A program made the position numbers and the translations under genes. This document shows, in pieces, positions 51,659-59,959 of a stretch of DNA of 64,000 bases; position 1 is the stretch's first letter, and every line of letters begins with the position of its first letter. The notes beneath the pieces are model-generated. The model was given only the letters and a program-made list of their open reading frames with translations. It made no database searches and was not told the DNA's origin. Origin of the DNA: CAVYWD01 sp963772225. GTDB lineage: Bacteria; Myxococcota; Myxococcia; Myxococcales; UBA5297. The stretch covers positions 1,054,001 to 1,118,000 of the forward strand of contig CAVYWD010000011.1 in the NCBI GenBank assembly GCA_963772225.1, read 5' to 3'.

Positions 51659-52723
51659 TTACGGCTGCGCCGCGGACGGCTCCCGAGGGGTGTCCACGTG
51701 AGCGGGCTCGCTCTTCGCCGGCTCCGCCAGCGCGTCGCCGGCCATCGACTCGACCAGCTTGTTCACGTTCAGCGTGGTCACGTTGGCCGAGGGGACGAGC
51801 AAGATCCGCTTCTTGGCGAACTGCTTGGCGACCTCCATTTTTACGAAGGCCTCGCCGCCCATCTTGGAGAGCGCCTCGGACTCCTTGACGGTCGCGCTGG
51901 CCTCGGCCTGCGCGCGCGCCAACGTCGCCTTGGCGAGGTTCGTCTGTGTCTGCGCGTAGCCGTCCGCCTCGTTGCGGACGCGGCCCGCCTCGCCCAGCGC
52001 ATCCTCCATGAGCTTGTTCCACTGGGCGCGCTTGCCCTGCAGCTCGCTGCGCTTGGCCTCCTCCATGGCCTTCTGCTGCTCGACGAGCGTCTGGACGTCG
52101 GCCTCGGCCTGCTTCTGGGCGTTGATGGCGCTCTGGTACTCGCGGTCGAACCGGTGCTGGTGCACCTGCAGCATGTCGATGAGGATGCCGTAGGGCGCGA
52201 GCTCGGCCGCGAGCTGTTCTTTGGCACGCGTCGCCATCTTGTTCTTGATGGCGACCTGGTAGTACTCCTCACTGGTGATCTCGTTGAAGACGTCGCGGAT
52301 GGCCGAGCGCGAGTAGGGCCGCAAGAGCCGCTCTTTGATCTGGTCGACCGAGTTGCCCACGGTGGCCACGACCAGGCCGGCCTTCTGCGGGTCGACCCGC
52401 CACATCACGTTCACGTCGATGTAGACGTTGTTGCCGTCCTTGGTCTTGAAGCTGATGTCGTCGGGGAGCGGCCGGTCGCCTTCGACCGCGCTCGCGTTCA
52501 TGAACAGGTTCTGCTGCGCGACGGAGAGCGTGTTCCAGGCGTTGACCACCGGGAGCACCAGGTAGACGCCGCCCGGCGAATAGACCTGCTGGGTCCCGCG
52601 CTTCTCCAAGACACCGAAGAGCGAGGTCCGCACGCCCACCTCGGTGGACCCGGTCGACTCGCAGCCCGTCAAGGCCGGCGCGGCCAGGGCGGCGAGCGCG
52701 GCCAGGAGCGCGCGGCGCTTCAT
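51659..52723 (-). CDS. SPFH/Band 7 lipoprotein
   Basis: 354 residues from ATG 52723, overlapping the stop of the upstream SPFH gene. Lipobox PALTGC. The SPFH domain (about 25-215) has KTKDGNNVYIDVNVMWRVDP and LRPYSRSAIRDVFNEITSEE. It is followed by a long coiled coil (AQKQAEADVQTLVEQQKAME) and a C-terminal helix rich in Ala/Glu. Such proteins oligomerise into rings or membrane microdomains. A lipid anchor in place of the usual membrane helix is unusual. Confidence 0.87.
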   Translation of the reverse strand: MKRRALLAALAALAAPALTGCESTGSTEVGVRTSLFGVLEKRGTQQVYSPGGVYLVLPVVNAWNTLSVAQQNLFMNASAVEGDRPLPDDISFKTKDGNNVYIDVNVMWRVDPQKAGLVVATVGNSVDQIKERLLRPYSRSAIRDVFNEITSEEYYQVAIKNKMATRAKEQLAAELAPYGILIDMLQVHQHRFDREYQSAINAQKQAEADVQTLVEQQKAMEEAKRSELQGKRAQWNKLMEDALGEAGRVRNEADGYAQTQTNLAKATLARAQAEASATVKESEALSKMGGEAFVKMEVAKQFAKKRILLVPSANVTTLNVNKLVESMAGDALAEPAKSEPAHVDTPREPSAAQP

Positions 52724-53836
52724 TGGCCACCTCCCGCGCTCAGGCCCATCAACCCCCAGGCGTTTCGAACGAACTGCACGTACTGCTCGGGCGTCATCAC
52801 CGCCGTCTGCACGCCGTCGAACATCTTGGCGTTCTCCAGCGCCATGACGTAGCGCGCGCCGGGGTGGTTGAGGGCGTCGGCCTTGAGGCGCTTGCCCTCG
52901 GCTTTGGCCAGGCCCACCTCCTGGTCCGCCTTGGCGCGCTCCTGGGCCGAGTAGAGGTCCGCCTCGGCGCGGACCTTGGCGATCTTCGCCTGCACCTCGG
53001 ACTCGGCGATGGTGATGGTGGCGTTGCCCTTGGACTCGATCTGCTGGAGCTTGGCGCGCTCGTCGTTCACCAGGCTCTCCTTGCGGTTCTTCTCCGCGAG
53101 CTGGACGGCGACCTTCTTGTCGTGCAGCGACTTCTCGTAGCTCGGCGAGTACTCGTAGTTGCGCAAGAGGAGCTTGGCGACTTTGAAGCCGCGCGCCTCG
53201 AAGCGCTCCCTCAGGAATTGCTCGGCCTCCTTCACCGCCTCGATGCGCGCCTTCTCGTCGTAGAACGACTCGGCGTTCATCTTCCCCAGCGTGGCCAGCA
53301 CGCCGTTGCGGAAGGTGTTGACGGCGAACGAGTCGACGTAGAGGCTCCCCCAGCCGAACTCTCGGGCGATGCGCACGGGGTCCGCGACCCAGTAGAGCAG
53401 CGTGACCTCCGCCTCCACCGCGTAGCCGTCGGAGGTCTGGATGTTCAAGCGCGTCGATGACCCGGTAGGTCTCTTTGCCCAGCTCGCTGCTGCGCCGATC
53501 GAAGAAGTCGGCGGCGGTTCTGGAATCCCGGGACTCCTTCGCCCGCCGCGCGCGCTCACCGGTGGCCTCGAGCACGTGGAGGCCGCGCGGGAAGGTGTGC
53601 AGCGTGGTGCCCGGCCCCACCGCGTAGAGCCCCGGCCCGAAGACCTCGTCGCCGACGCCAGTCTTGGACCCGAAGCGGTGCTGCTCCACACCGTACTCGT
53701 CCGTCCGCACGGTGGCGGTGCAGGAGCCGACGAAGACCGCCAAAAGCACCAACACCAACAGTGCTATCAGCCCGAGGCGGCCAACTCGCAGGCGCAGGCG
53801 CTTGAACGCCTCCGCCCGCTGGGGGACTTGTACCAT
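52720..53836 (-). CDS. SPFH/Band 7 membrane protein (frameshift near 53448)
   Basis: Start ATG 53836 with AGGAGG 8 nt upstream. One membrane helix (LGLIALLVLVLLAVFVGSC) is followed by the SPFH domain: DEYGVEQHRFGSKTG, then ETYRVIDA, where the frame is lost at about 53448. It resumes one base over as LNIQTSDGYAVEAEVTLLYW and continues through a coiled coil (SEVQAKIAKVRAEADLYSAQ) to TGA 52720. The total leaves remainder 1 on division by 3, so one extra base. Without the shift it would be a normal 371-residue HflK/prohibitin-like protein paired with the lipoprotein downstream. Confidence 0.82.
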
Positions 53837-54528
53837 CAGTGTATCCTCCTGGGGTCCGGGTTCGGGAGCGACGGCTCCGGCGCCGCGGACCGCGGCGGCT
53901 CTGAGACGGTTTCGGGGCCCATCAAATAGGCCACGTCGATGCGCGCCGCCTCGCGGTCCGCCCGGGCGACGAGCCTGTTGAGCTCGCGCTCGAAGCGCCG
54001 GAGCGCGAGGTAGCTGCGCAGGTTGGGGAAGAAGAGCCCCACGGCCATGAAGGGGACGACCCACTCCCGGGACCAGAGCGGGATGAACGACACCTCGACG
54101 GCGAACAGCCCCAGCGCCATTCCGGCGACGCCCCACGCCACGCGCTCCAGGCCGTGAAAGGGCGCCCGGGCCAGGTAGAAGTCGTTCCGCTCTCGCGGCG
54201 TGACGCGTGCGGCCAGGCGGGCGTAGGCGGGGACGACCACGGCCCGGATCAACCGGTCGAGCTCGCGATAGAGGGCCTGTGCGGCCGCGGGCGCGAGGTG
54301 GGACGACGCTTCCCGAACCCGCTCCAGGAGCCGCCCCCGCTCGCGCTCGTAGACCTCGACGAAATAGGCCTCGACCCCCTTCTCGCCCGACGCGACCGCG
54401 GCGTCGGAGAGGCCGGGCCGGCAGTCCTCGAACGTCTGGAGGAGGCGGTCGATGAAGGCGCCGAAGGGGCTCAGGCGCAAAGACTTCCGCGCGGCCAGGG
54501 AGCTCGGCGGGGACGGCGAGAGGGTCAT
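53836..54528 (-). CDS. Membrane protein with a two-helix hairpin (first gene of SPFH/HEAT operon)
   Basis: 230 residues from ATG 54528; a TTG 7 codons upstream is possible. A helical N-terminal half (FIDRLLQTFEDCRPGLSDAA) precedes two close hydrophobic helices, VAWGVAGMALGLFAVEVSFI and WVVPFMAVGLFFPNLRSYLA. The C-terminal helix is charged, and the Pro-rich tail ends PNPDPRRIH. The stop overlaps the SPFH gene's ATG by one base. No family recognised. It probably supports or anchors the SPFH pair. Confidence 0.8.
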   Translation of the reverse strand: MTLSPSPPSSLAARKSLRLSPFGAFIDRLLQTFEDCRPGLSDAAVASGEKGVEAYFVEVYERERGRLLERVREASSHLAPAAAQALYRELDRLIRAVVVPAYARLAARVTPRERNDFYLARAPFHGLERVAWGVAGMALGLFAVEVSFIPLWSREWVVPFMAVGLFFPNLRSYLALRRFERELNRLVARADREAARIDVAYLMGPETVSEPPRSAAPEPSLPNPDPRRIH

Positions 54529-54722
54529 CGGAGCGCGAGTATGCCGCAACTCCGAGATTAACGCGCGGGCGAGGTCACTCGCCCATCACTCGCCCCGCTT
54601 CGAGAGGAGCGAGCGCCTCCTCCCCCGTAATTGCGCCGCAGGATGCTTCTCTCGCTCCAATTCGGGACGATATGGTTCCCGCCGTCCCATTTCATCTTTC
54701 TTCGTCTTCGAGGAGACGCCCC

Positions 54723-55823
54723 ATGAAACCTGGAGCCATCGCCGGCCTTGCGCTGGTCGCCTGCGCCGCCGCCTCGGCGAGCGCCGCCGAACCCATCAAG
54801 CCCATCGAGCCCGTCGCCCCGGCCAACCCCGCGCTCGTGGAGCTGGGCAAAAAGCTCTACTTCGACCCCCGCCTCTCCAAGTCCGGGTTCATCTCCTGCA
54901 ACTCCTGTCACAACCTGTCCATGGGCGGGACCGACAACCTCAAGTCCTCCATCGGCCACCACTGGCAGAAGGGGCCCATCAACGCCCCGACGGTGCTCAA
55001 CTCCAGCCTGAACGTGGCCCAGTTCTGGGACGGCCGGGCGGCCGACCTCAAGGCGCAGGCCGGCGGCCCCATCGCGAACCCTGGCGAGATGGCCTTCACG
55101 CACGTCCTTGCCGTGGAGGTGCTCCAGTCGATCCCCGGCTACCTCGCCGAGTTCAAGAAGACCTTCGGCTCCGAGAAGATCGATATCGAGAAGGTGACCA
55201 CCGCCATCGCCGCCTTCGAGGAGACGCTGGCCACCCCCAATTCCCGCTTCGACCAGTGGCTCAAGGGCGATGCCAAGGCGCTCTCGGCCGACGAGCTCGC
55301 GGGCTACAAGCTCTTCAAGGAGAGCGGCTGCACCTCCTGCCACAATGGCCCCGCCGCGGGCGGCAGCTCCTTTCAGAAGATGGGCATCGTCGAGCCGTAC
55401 AAGGCGACGAGCTCCGCCCAGGGCCGGTTCGCGGTCACCGGCAAGGACGCCGACCGCTTCAGCTTCAAGGTCCCGACGCTGCGCAACGTGGAGCTGACCT
55501 ACCCGTACTTCCACGACGGCGCGGCCAACACGCTGAAGGAGGCGGTGGACGTCATGGGCCGGCTCCAGCTGGGCAAGAAGTTCTCCGACGCGGAGAACGG
55601 CAAGCTCGTGGCCTTCCTCAAGACGCTCACCGGCGCCCAGCCCGACTTCCGGCTCCCGGTCCTGCCGCCGTCGTCGGACGCCACGCCGCGCCCGAAGCCG
55701 TTCGAATCCGTAGCGCGCCGCGAGGGCGGCCGGGCGCGGGAGGAGGGCATTGCCCGCGGCCCGGCCGGGCGCCCGACGAAGAGCACGGCGAGCGCGAGCG
55801 ACCCCGAGGCGCTGGAGCTGTGA
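54723..55823 (+). CDS. Dihaem cytochrome c peroxidase
   Basis: 366 residues from ATG 54723, with GAGGAG 8 nt upstream. Signal peptide to about residue 22, so it is periplasmic. Haem motifs are C59-NS-CH (LSKSGFISCNSCHNLS) and CTSCHNGPAAGG. NAPTVLNSSLNVAQFWDGRA, the conserved His-containing PYFHDGAANTLKEAVDVMG and the Met/His ligands support the CcpA/MauG-like family. It reduces H2O2 with electrons from a small cytochrome or cupredoxin. The usual end (LPVLPPSSDATPRPKPF) is followed by about 45 low-complexity residues, unlike the family. Confidence 0.93.
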   Translation: MKPGAIAGLALVACAAASASAAEPIKPIEPVAPANPALVELGKKLYFDPRLSKSGFISCNSCHNLSMGGTDNLKSSIGHHWQKGPINAPTVLNSSLNVAQFWDGRAADLKAQAGGPIANPGEMAFTHVLAVEVLQSIPGYLAEFKKTFGSEKIDIEKVTTAIAAFEETLATPNSRFDQWLKGDAKALSADELAGYKLFKESGCTSCHNGPAAGGSSFQKMGIVEPYKATSSAQGRFAVTGKDADRFSFKVPTLRNVELTYPYFHDGAANTLKEAVDVMGRLQLGKKFSDAENGKLVAFLKTLTGAQPDFRLPVLPPSSDATPRPKPFESVARREGGRAREEGIARGPAGRPTKSTASASDPEALEL

Positions 55824-55849
55824 GCGGCTGGTGCACCCGCTGCTGCGCG

Positions 55850-55985
55850 AGCGGTCCGCCATCGGCCCTTTCGCCGTCGCTCGCATCGGCGGGAGCGGAG
55901 GCGTCAGCGATCGCCGCGTCGAGGGCAATCGTTGCGTCGGGGCCGGCGCTGGAGTCGGGAGCGGCGCGGGCCCCGTAGCTCAAGT
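55850..55985 (-). pseudogene. Possible Asp/Ala-rich stalk remnant
   Basis: The minus strand reads AGPDATIALDAAIADASAPA and then DASDGERADGG, the composition of lipoprotein stalks seen at 1-552 and 59960-62131. No lipobox or start remains. Could be chance. Confidence 0.25.
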
Positions 55986-56024
55986 GCTCTGCGTTCTGCG
56001 CCGCGGGCCCGCTCCGTCTCGAGC

Positions 56025-56264
56025 CTAGAGCTTCTTGTGGGCCCCGTCGCAGAACGGGGCCTTCGCGCTGTGCTTGCACTGGCAGAGCCAGGCCTCGCCC
56101 GTCTTCTCGGCGGTGAACGCCATCGGCGCGAAGCTCGTGCCCTTGTGGCCGCCGTCGCAGAACGGCTGCTTCTTGGCTTCGCCGCACCGGCAATAATAGT
56201 AGGTCTTCCCCGCCTCGAGCTGCACCGGGATCGGCTGCTTCGCCGCGATCTTGGGATCCGCCAT
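56025..56264 (-). CDS. Double CDGSH iron-sulfur protein
   Basis: 79 residues from ATG 56264, with GGAGG about 10 nt upstream. Two complete CDGSH-type motifs: C25-R-C27 ... PFCDGGH (36-40) and WLCQCKHSAKAPFCDGAH near the C-terminus. Each should ligate a [2Fe-2S] cluster with three Cys and one His. Such small soluble proteins act in electron transfer or iron/redox sensing, which fits the neighbouring peroxidase, although transcription is in the opposite direction. Confidence 0.93.
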   Translation of the reverse strand: MADPKIAAKQPIPVQLEAGKTYYYCRCGEAKKQPFCDGGHKGTSFAPMAFTAEKTGEAWLCQCKHSAKAPFCDGAHKKL

Positions 56265-56593
56265 CGATTTCATCCTCCAGAGCTTCCTCGCCGAGAGTGG
56301 CGACGACCCGTTCGGTTTATCACATACCAGCGGACGCCCCTGCCCGCGCCCATTTCGACTGATCTCGGCTGCAGCCGGAGCCGGTTCCGAGGCAACACGA
56401 CCACTGCAATCACGTTCGGTCGCGCCTCGTCCGCGATCGCCGCGGAGGCGACGTTCGGCAAAGGGCGCCTTCGCTTCGAGCGTCGAGTGGGCGAACGCGC
56501 TTGGGACGATGAGGCTCCTGCGGTGCGCTTGCGGCGGCAGGTGCAGGGCGCCGGAGGTAGCGCCCCGCGAGCAAGGGCCCGGCCGCGCTCTCG

Positions 56594-56740
56594 TCAGGCC
56601 GCGGGCGCGCGCAGCAGGAATTCGTGGAGCTCGGGCCAGCAAGCCTTGAAGGCATCCGGACCTGCTTCCAAGAAGAGTCCGAGCCGGTCCACCTGGCGAA
56701 CGGCGCCGCTCTGTTGCTCGAGGGCCCAGGCCTGGAGCGT
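56594..56740 (-). pseudogene. C-terminal fragment of an unrecognised protein
   Basis: Ends at TGA 56594-56596 and reads TLQAWALEQQSGAVRQVDRL followed by GLFLEAGPDAFKACWPELHE. The composition is convincing for a real protein tail. The frame is closed by a stop about 50 codons upstream and there is no start. I see nothing else in 56265-56868. Confidence 0.4.
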
Positions 56741-56868
56741 CTATGGAGCACGCGGTGGCGTTCGGGGGCCGACGGCGCTCGTGACGAATCGACGGCCCAT
56801 CACTCACTTCGCCCCGCTTCCTCCCATCGCGCTGGCCGCGCGAAGCTCCTTCCGTCTATCGCGGCCGT

Positions 56869-57153
56869 TCAGCGCCGCGAGGCCTTGCGCGCGTAGATTC
56901 CGAAGAGATTGCGAATCTGAGGGTCGAGGTCGATGACGATCCGGCTCCAGTCCACGGCCTGGGCGCGGCTTTGCCTCCAGCCCTCTCTCGCGCGCTGCAG
57001 CCCCTCGGCGCCCCGATAGGCGGCGCGCGTGCGCTCGACGGCCTGGAGGTAGACCTTGCACTGGGGCTGGGCCATCCGGTCCTTCGGGTAGCGGGTGACG
57101 AAGTACTCGCAGATGAGCGGAATCCGGTCCCACTCGTCGGATTCAACACGCAT
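56869..57153 (-). CDS. Small protein of unknown function
   Basis: 94 residues from ATG 57153. IPLICEYFVTRYPKDRMAQP, CKVYLQAVERTRAAYRGAEG and WSRIVIDLDPQIRNLFGIYA give a helical, well-mixed composition typical of a real protein. No family recognised. The ribosome-binding site is weak. It lies immediately 3' of a YCII-domain remnant on the same strand. Confidence 0.6.
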   Translation of the reverse strand: MRVESDEWDRIPLICEYFVTRYPKDRMAQPQCKVYLQAVERTRAAYRGAEGLQRAREGWRQSRAQAVDWSRIVIDLDPQIRNLFGIYARKASRR

Positions 57154-57177
57154 GTCGCCGCTCAGGGAGCCCCGGCG

Positions 57178-57370
57178 TCAGGCGAACCGCCCATCGCCCT
57201 CGCCGAGGCCGACCTGGCGCTCCGCCTCGCGTCGAGTCCGCTCTTCTTGCTCCCTGAGCTCGGGCGTGAATTCCTTGCCGAAGTCTTCGGCCTCGAAGAC
57301 CGGGCGGATTTCGACCTCGGCTCCCGTCCTGGAACGGCGCGCGCTGGAGCCATTCGACGGGGCTCAGCCG
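57178..57370 (-). pseudogene. YCII-domain protein remnant with frameshift
   Basis: The upstream frame reads SPVEWLQRAPFQDG. After one extra base (GGGAGCC) the sense continues as VEIRPVFEAEDFGKEFTPEL and ends at TGA 57178. This is the second half of the YciI/YCII-related fold (EWL-x(2)-APF ... VEIRPxFEAEDFG). The N-terminal half is missing, so the gene is dead regardless of the shift. Confidence 0.65.
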
Positions 57371-57388
57371 ACTGACCGGCCATCTCGC

Positions 57389-58622
57389 TCAGCGGGCCAG
57401 CAGAATCCCGCTCATCTGCCACCGCTGATAGGGCTGGAAGTAGTTGCGATAGCTCGCGCGCAGGTGGCTCTTCGACGACAAACACGAGCCGCCGCGGAGC
57501 ACGAGCTGGTTCACCATGAACTTGCCGTTGTATTCGCCCACGGCGCCCGCTGCGGGGCGAAAGCCCGGATAGGCGACGTAGGGGCTCGAGGTCCAGACCC
57601 AGGTGCCGCCGTAGAGCGGCGCCGCACCGGCCGCGCGCGGGACGAGCGTCCCGTCTTCGATGAATTGCCCTTCGACGCTCGCGCTTTGCGCCGCGGCTTC
57701 CCATTCGGCCTCGGTGGGAAGCCTCGCGCCGGCCCAACGGGCGTAGGCATCGGCCTCGTAATAGCCGACGTGCGACAAAGGCGCCGAGAGGTCGATGGCC
57801 AGCTCGCCGTGCAGCGAATAGGCCGTGAAGCCGCCGTCGCTCTGCCTCCAATAGAGCGGCGCTCGCCACCCGCCCTGCTGGACCGCGGCGACGCCGTCGT
57901 GCAGCCAGAGCTCGGCCCGCTCGTAGCCCTTGCTCTCGATGAAGGCGAGGTATTCGCCGTTGGTCACCCGCCGCGACGCGAGCTCGTAGGGCTCGAGAAA
58001 TACCTGGTGCGCCGGACTTTCGTTGTCGAAGGCGAAGCCGTCCTCGCGGTGGCCGATTTCGACGAGGCCCCCGGGCCTGGCCCGCCACTCGGTGGGCTTG
58101 GGCTCGGGGCGCGCAGGCGCGGTTGGCGGCGGCGGCGAATAGACCGGCGCGAGCGGATTCTTCGAGAACGCGTGGAGCAGGTCGGTCAGGAGCAGCTCCT
58201 GGTGCTGTTGCTCGTGGTGGATTCCCAACTCCACCAGCGAGAGCGCCTCGGGCCGGGCCTCCTTCGAGGCGAGAAATCCTTGCACCTCCTCGTCGACCGC
58301 GGCGCGGTAGTCGTAGAATCTCCCGAACCGTCGGCCGCGTGAGCATCCCGCGCTCGGGCCGCGGGTGCCGGGGCCCGGCCGCGAGGTAATACGAGTTGAA
58401 CAGCGTGCTCCAGCCGGCCCGGTACGGACGAAAGCGCGCCGCGAACGGCGCGAGCACCAGAGTCTCGAAGAACCACGTCGTGTGGCCCAGGTGCCACTTC
58501 GCGGGGCTCGCGTCGGGCATGGATTGCACGACGTAGTCTTCGACTGCCAGAGGCTTGCAGAGCTGCTCCGTGAAGGCGCGGACCGCCGCCAGGCGATCAG
58601 CGAGGTTCGTCACCGCGACCAT
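57389..58622 (-). CDS. egtB: Ergothioneine biosynthesis sulfoxide synthase EgtB (frameshift near 58315)
   Basis: From ATG 58622 (GAGGAG 6 nt upstream) the DinB-like N-terminus contains AKWHLGHTTWFFETLVLAPF. After PERGMLTRPTVREI one extra base shifts the frame; the sense resumes as YDYRAAVDEEVQGFLAS. HHEQQHQELLLTDLLHAF is the iron-binding His motif. The C-terminal formylglycine-enzyme-like domain ends VLRGGSCLSSKSHLRASYRN and QPYQRWQMSGILLA. The span leaves remainder 1. EgtB joins cysteine or gamma-glutamylcysteine to hercynine with O2. egtD is not in the window. Confidence 0.88.
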
Positions 58623-58696
58623 GGCACTCTCCTCAAGGGCTCCCTTCGGGCGGCGCGCGGCCCTTCGAGGCCCAGCTCGAGCTCCCTGACGGAGCT

Positions 58697-59506
58697 TTAG
58701 GTCGTCGATGTACTCATCGAGCCTTTCGGCGCCCAGGCGCGCCCGTCCTGGTGCGCGCGGGCGGCGCTCTCGCGGACGACGCGCGCCGGCGCGCCCGCGA
58801 CCGTGCAGTGCGGGGGCACGTCGCGAAGGACCACGCTTCCGGCGCCGACCTTCGCCCCCTCGCCGATGACGACGTTGCCCAGGATCTTGGCGCCGGCGCC
58901 GATGCCGACGCCCCGCCGGAATCTCGGGTGGCGATCGCCCGCCTCCTTTCCAGTGCCTCCCAGGGTCACGCCGTGGTTCATCGAGCAATCGTCGTCCACG
59001 GCCGCGGTCTCTCCGATGACCAGCCCCGTGGCGTGGTCGATGAGAATCCCCTTGCCCATTCGCGCCGCCGGATGGATGTCCGCCCCGAAGACCTCGGACG
59101 TCCGGCTCTGAAGGGAGAGCGCGAGCGCCGTGCGCCCCGCCGCCCAGCAGTGGTGCGCGATGCGATGCGCTTGGAGGGAATGAAACCCCTTGAAATAGAG
59201 CAGCGGCGTCGAAAGCCGGCGGCACGCCGGGTCGCGCGCGACCGCCGCCGCCAAGTCCGCCCGGGCGGCGTCCGCGATGGCCGGATCCGCCGCGAGCACG
59301 TCGTCGATGAGACCGCGCAGCGCGCGCGTGGTCAGCGCCGGGCCGCCGAGCCTCACTGCCAAGATGCGGCTCAGCGCGTCCTCGAAGCGCCGGTGGCTCC
59401 CGATGACGCTCTTCAAGTAGTTCGCGAGCATCGGCTCGCGCTCGGCGTCGCGCTGAGCTTCGTCTCGAATGAGGTTCCAGATTTCGCTGCTGTCGATGGC
59501 GGTCAT
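58697..59506 (-). CDS. cysE: Serine O-acetyltransferase
   Basis: 269 residues from ATG 59506, with GAGGAG 6 nt upstream. N-terminal helical domain (IWNLIRDEAQRDAEREPMLA) and a left-handed beta-helix: DIHPAARMGKGILIDHATGL, CSMNHGVTLGGTGKEAGDRH and IGAGAKILGNVVIGEGAKVG. It makes O-acetylserine for cysteine synthesis. Same strand as egtB, 74 bp upstream of it, so it may supply cysteine for ergothioneine. Its C-terminus (about RAHQDGRAWAPKGS) is slightly extended. Confidence 0.95.
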   Translation of the reverse strand: MTAIDSSEIWNLIRDEAQRDAEREPMLANYLKSVIGSHRRFEDALSRILAVRLGGPALTTRALRGLIDDVLAADPAIADAARADLAAAVARDPACRRLSTPLLYFKGFHSLQAHRIAHHCWAAGRTALALSLQSRTSEVFGADIHPAARMGKGILIDHATGLVIGETAAVDDDCSMNHGVTLGGTGKEAGDRHPRFRRGVGIGAGAKILGNVVIGEGAKVGAGSVVLRDVPPHCTVAGAPARVVRESAARAHQDGRAWAPKGSMSTSTT

Positions 59507-59959
59507 GCGGGCTCCTCGCGGGCCCCGCGCCTCCTCGAGGCGAGAGCCCGGCGTCAGGGCTTCAAGGTCGTTGAACGGACTGGGGGCAATGGCCGGCGAC
59601 CGAGCTTGCCCGCGGCGGGCAGGCGTCGAATCGCCGGCGGGCGACAGGCGCACAGCGGGGCGGAGTGCCCGAGGATGCGCCGAAGGGAGGCTGGTCGCGC
59701 GAGGCTCATGAGTCCGCGCATTGTACCTCAAAAGCCGACACCACCGAATCGCTTCCGCTGATTGGCTTGAATCCCCGCAGCGGCCGGCTCGAGAGTGAGC
59801 CCATGCGCCTTGCGACCGGCGAGCTTGGACTCAAGGTGCAAGAAAGACCCACCCGACAGCTCCGACTCTGAATTCCCCCCTTTGAAGCGGCGAGGCGGAG
59901 ACGCCGCTCTCACTCGCCTCGGCGCCATCGGCGAATCGGAAGTGCTAAATTTTCGCACC
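59507..59959. other. Intergenic region between divergent genes
   Basis: Holds the promoters of cysE (minus) and of the propeller lipoprotein (plus). Composition drifts between G+C-rich and a lower-G+C patch just before 59960. I see no gene or clear repeat. Confidence 0.5.

Noticed and set aside
55690..55720. tRNA T-loop-like string GTTCGAATCC
   Set aside because: It lies inside the peroxidase gene; no matching acceptor, D or anticodon arm could be drawn around it.
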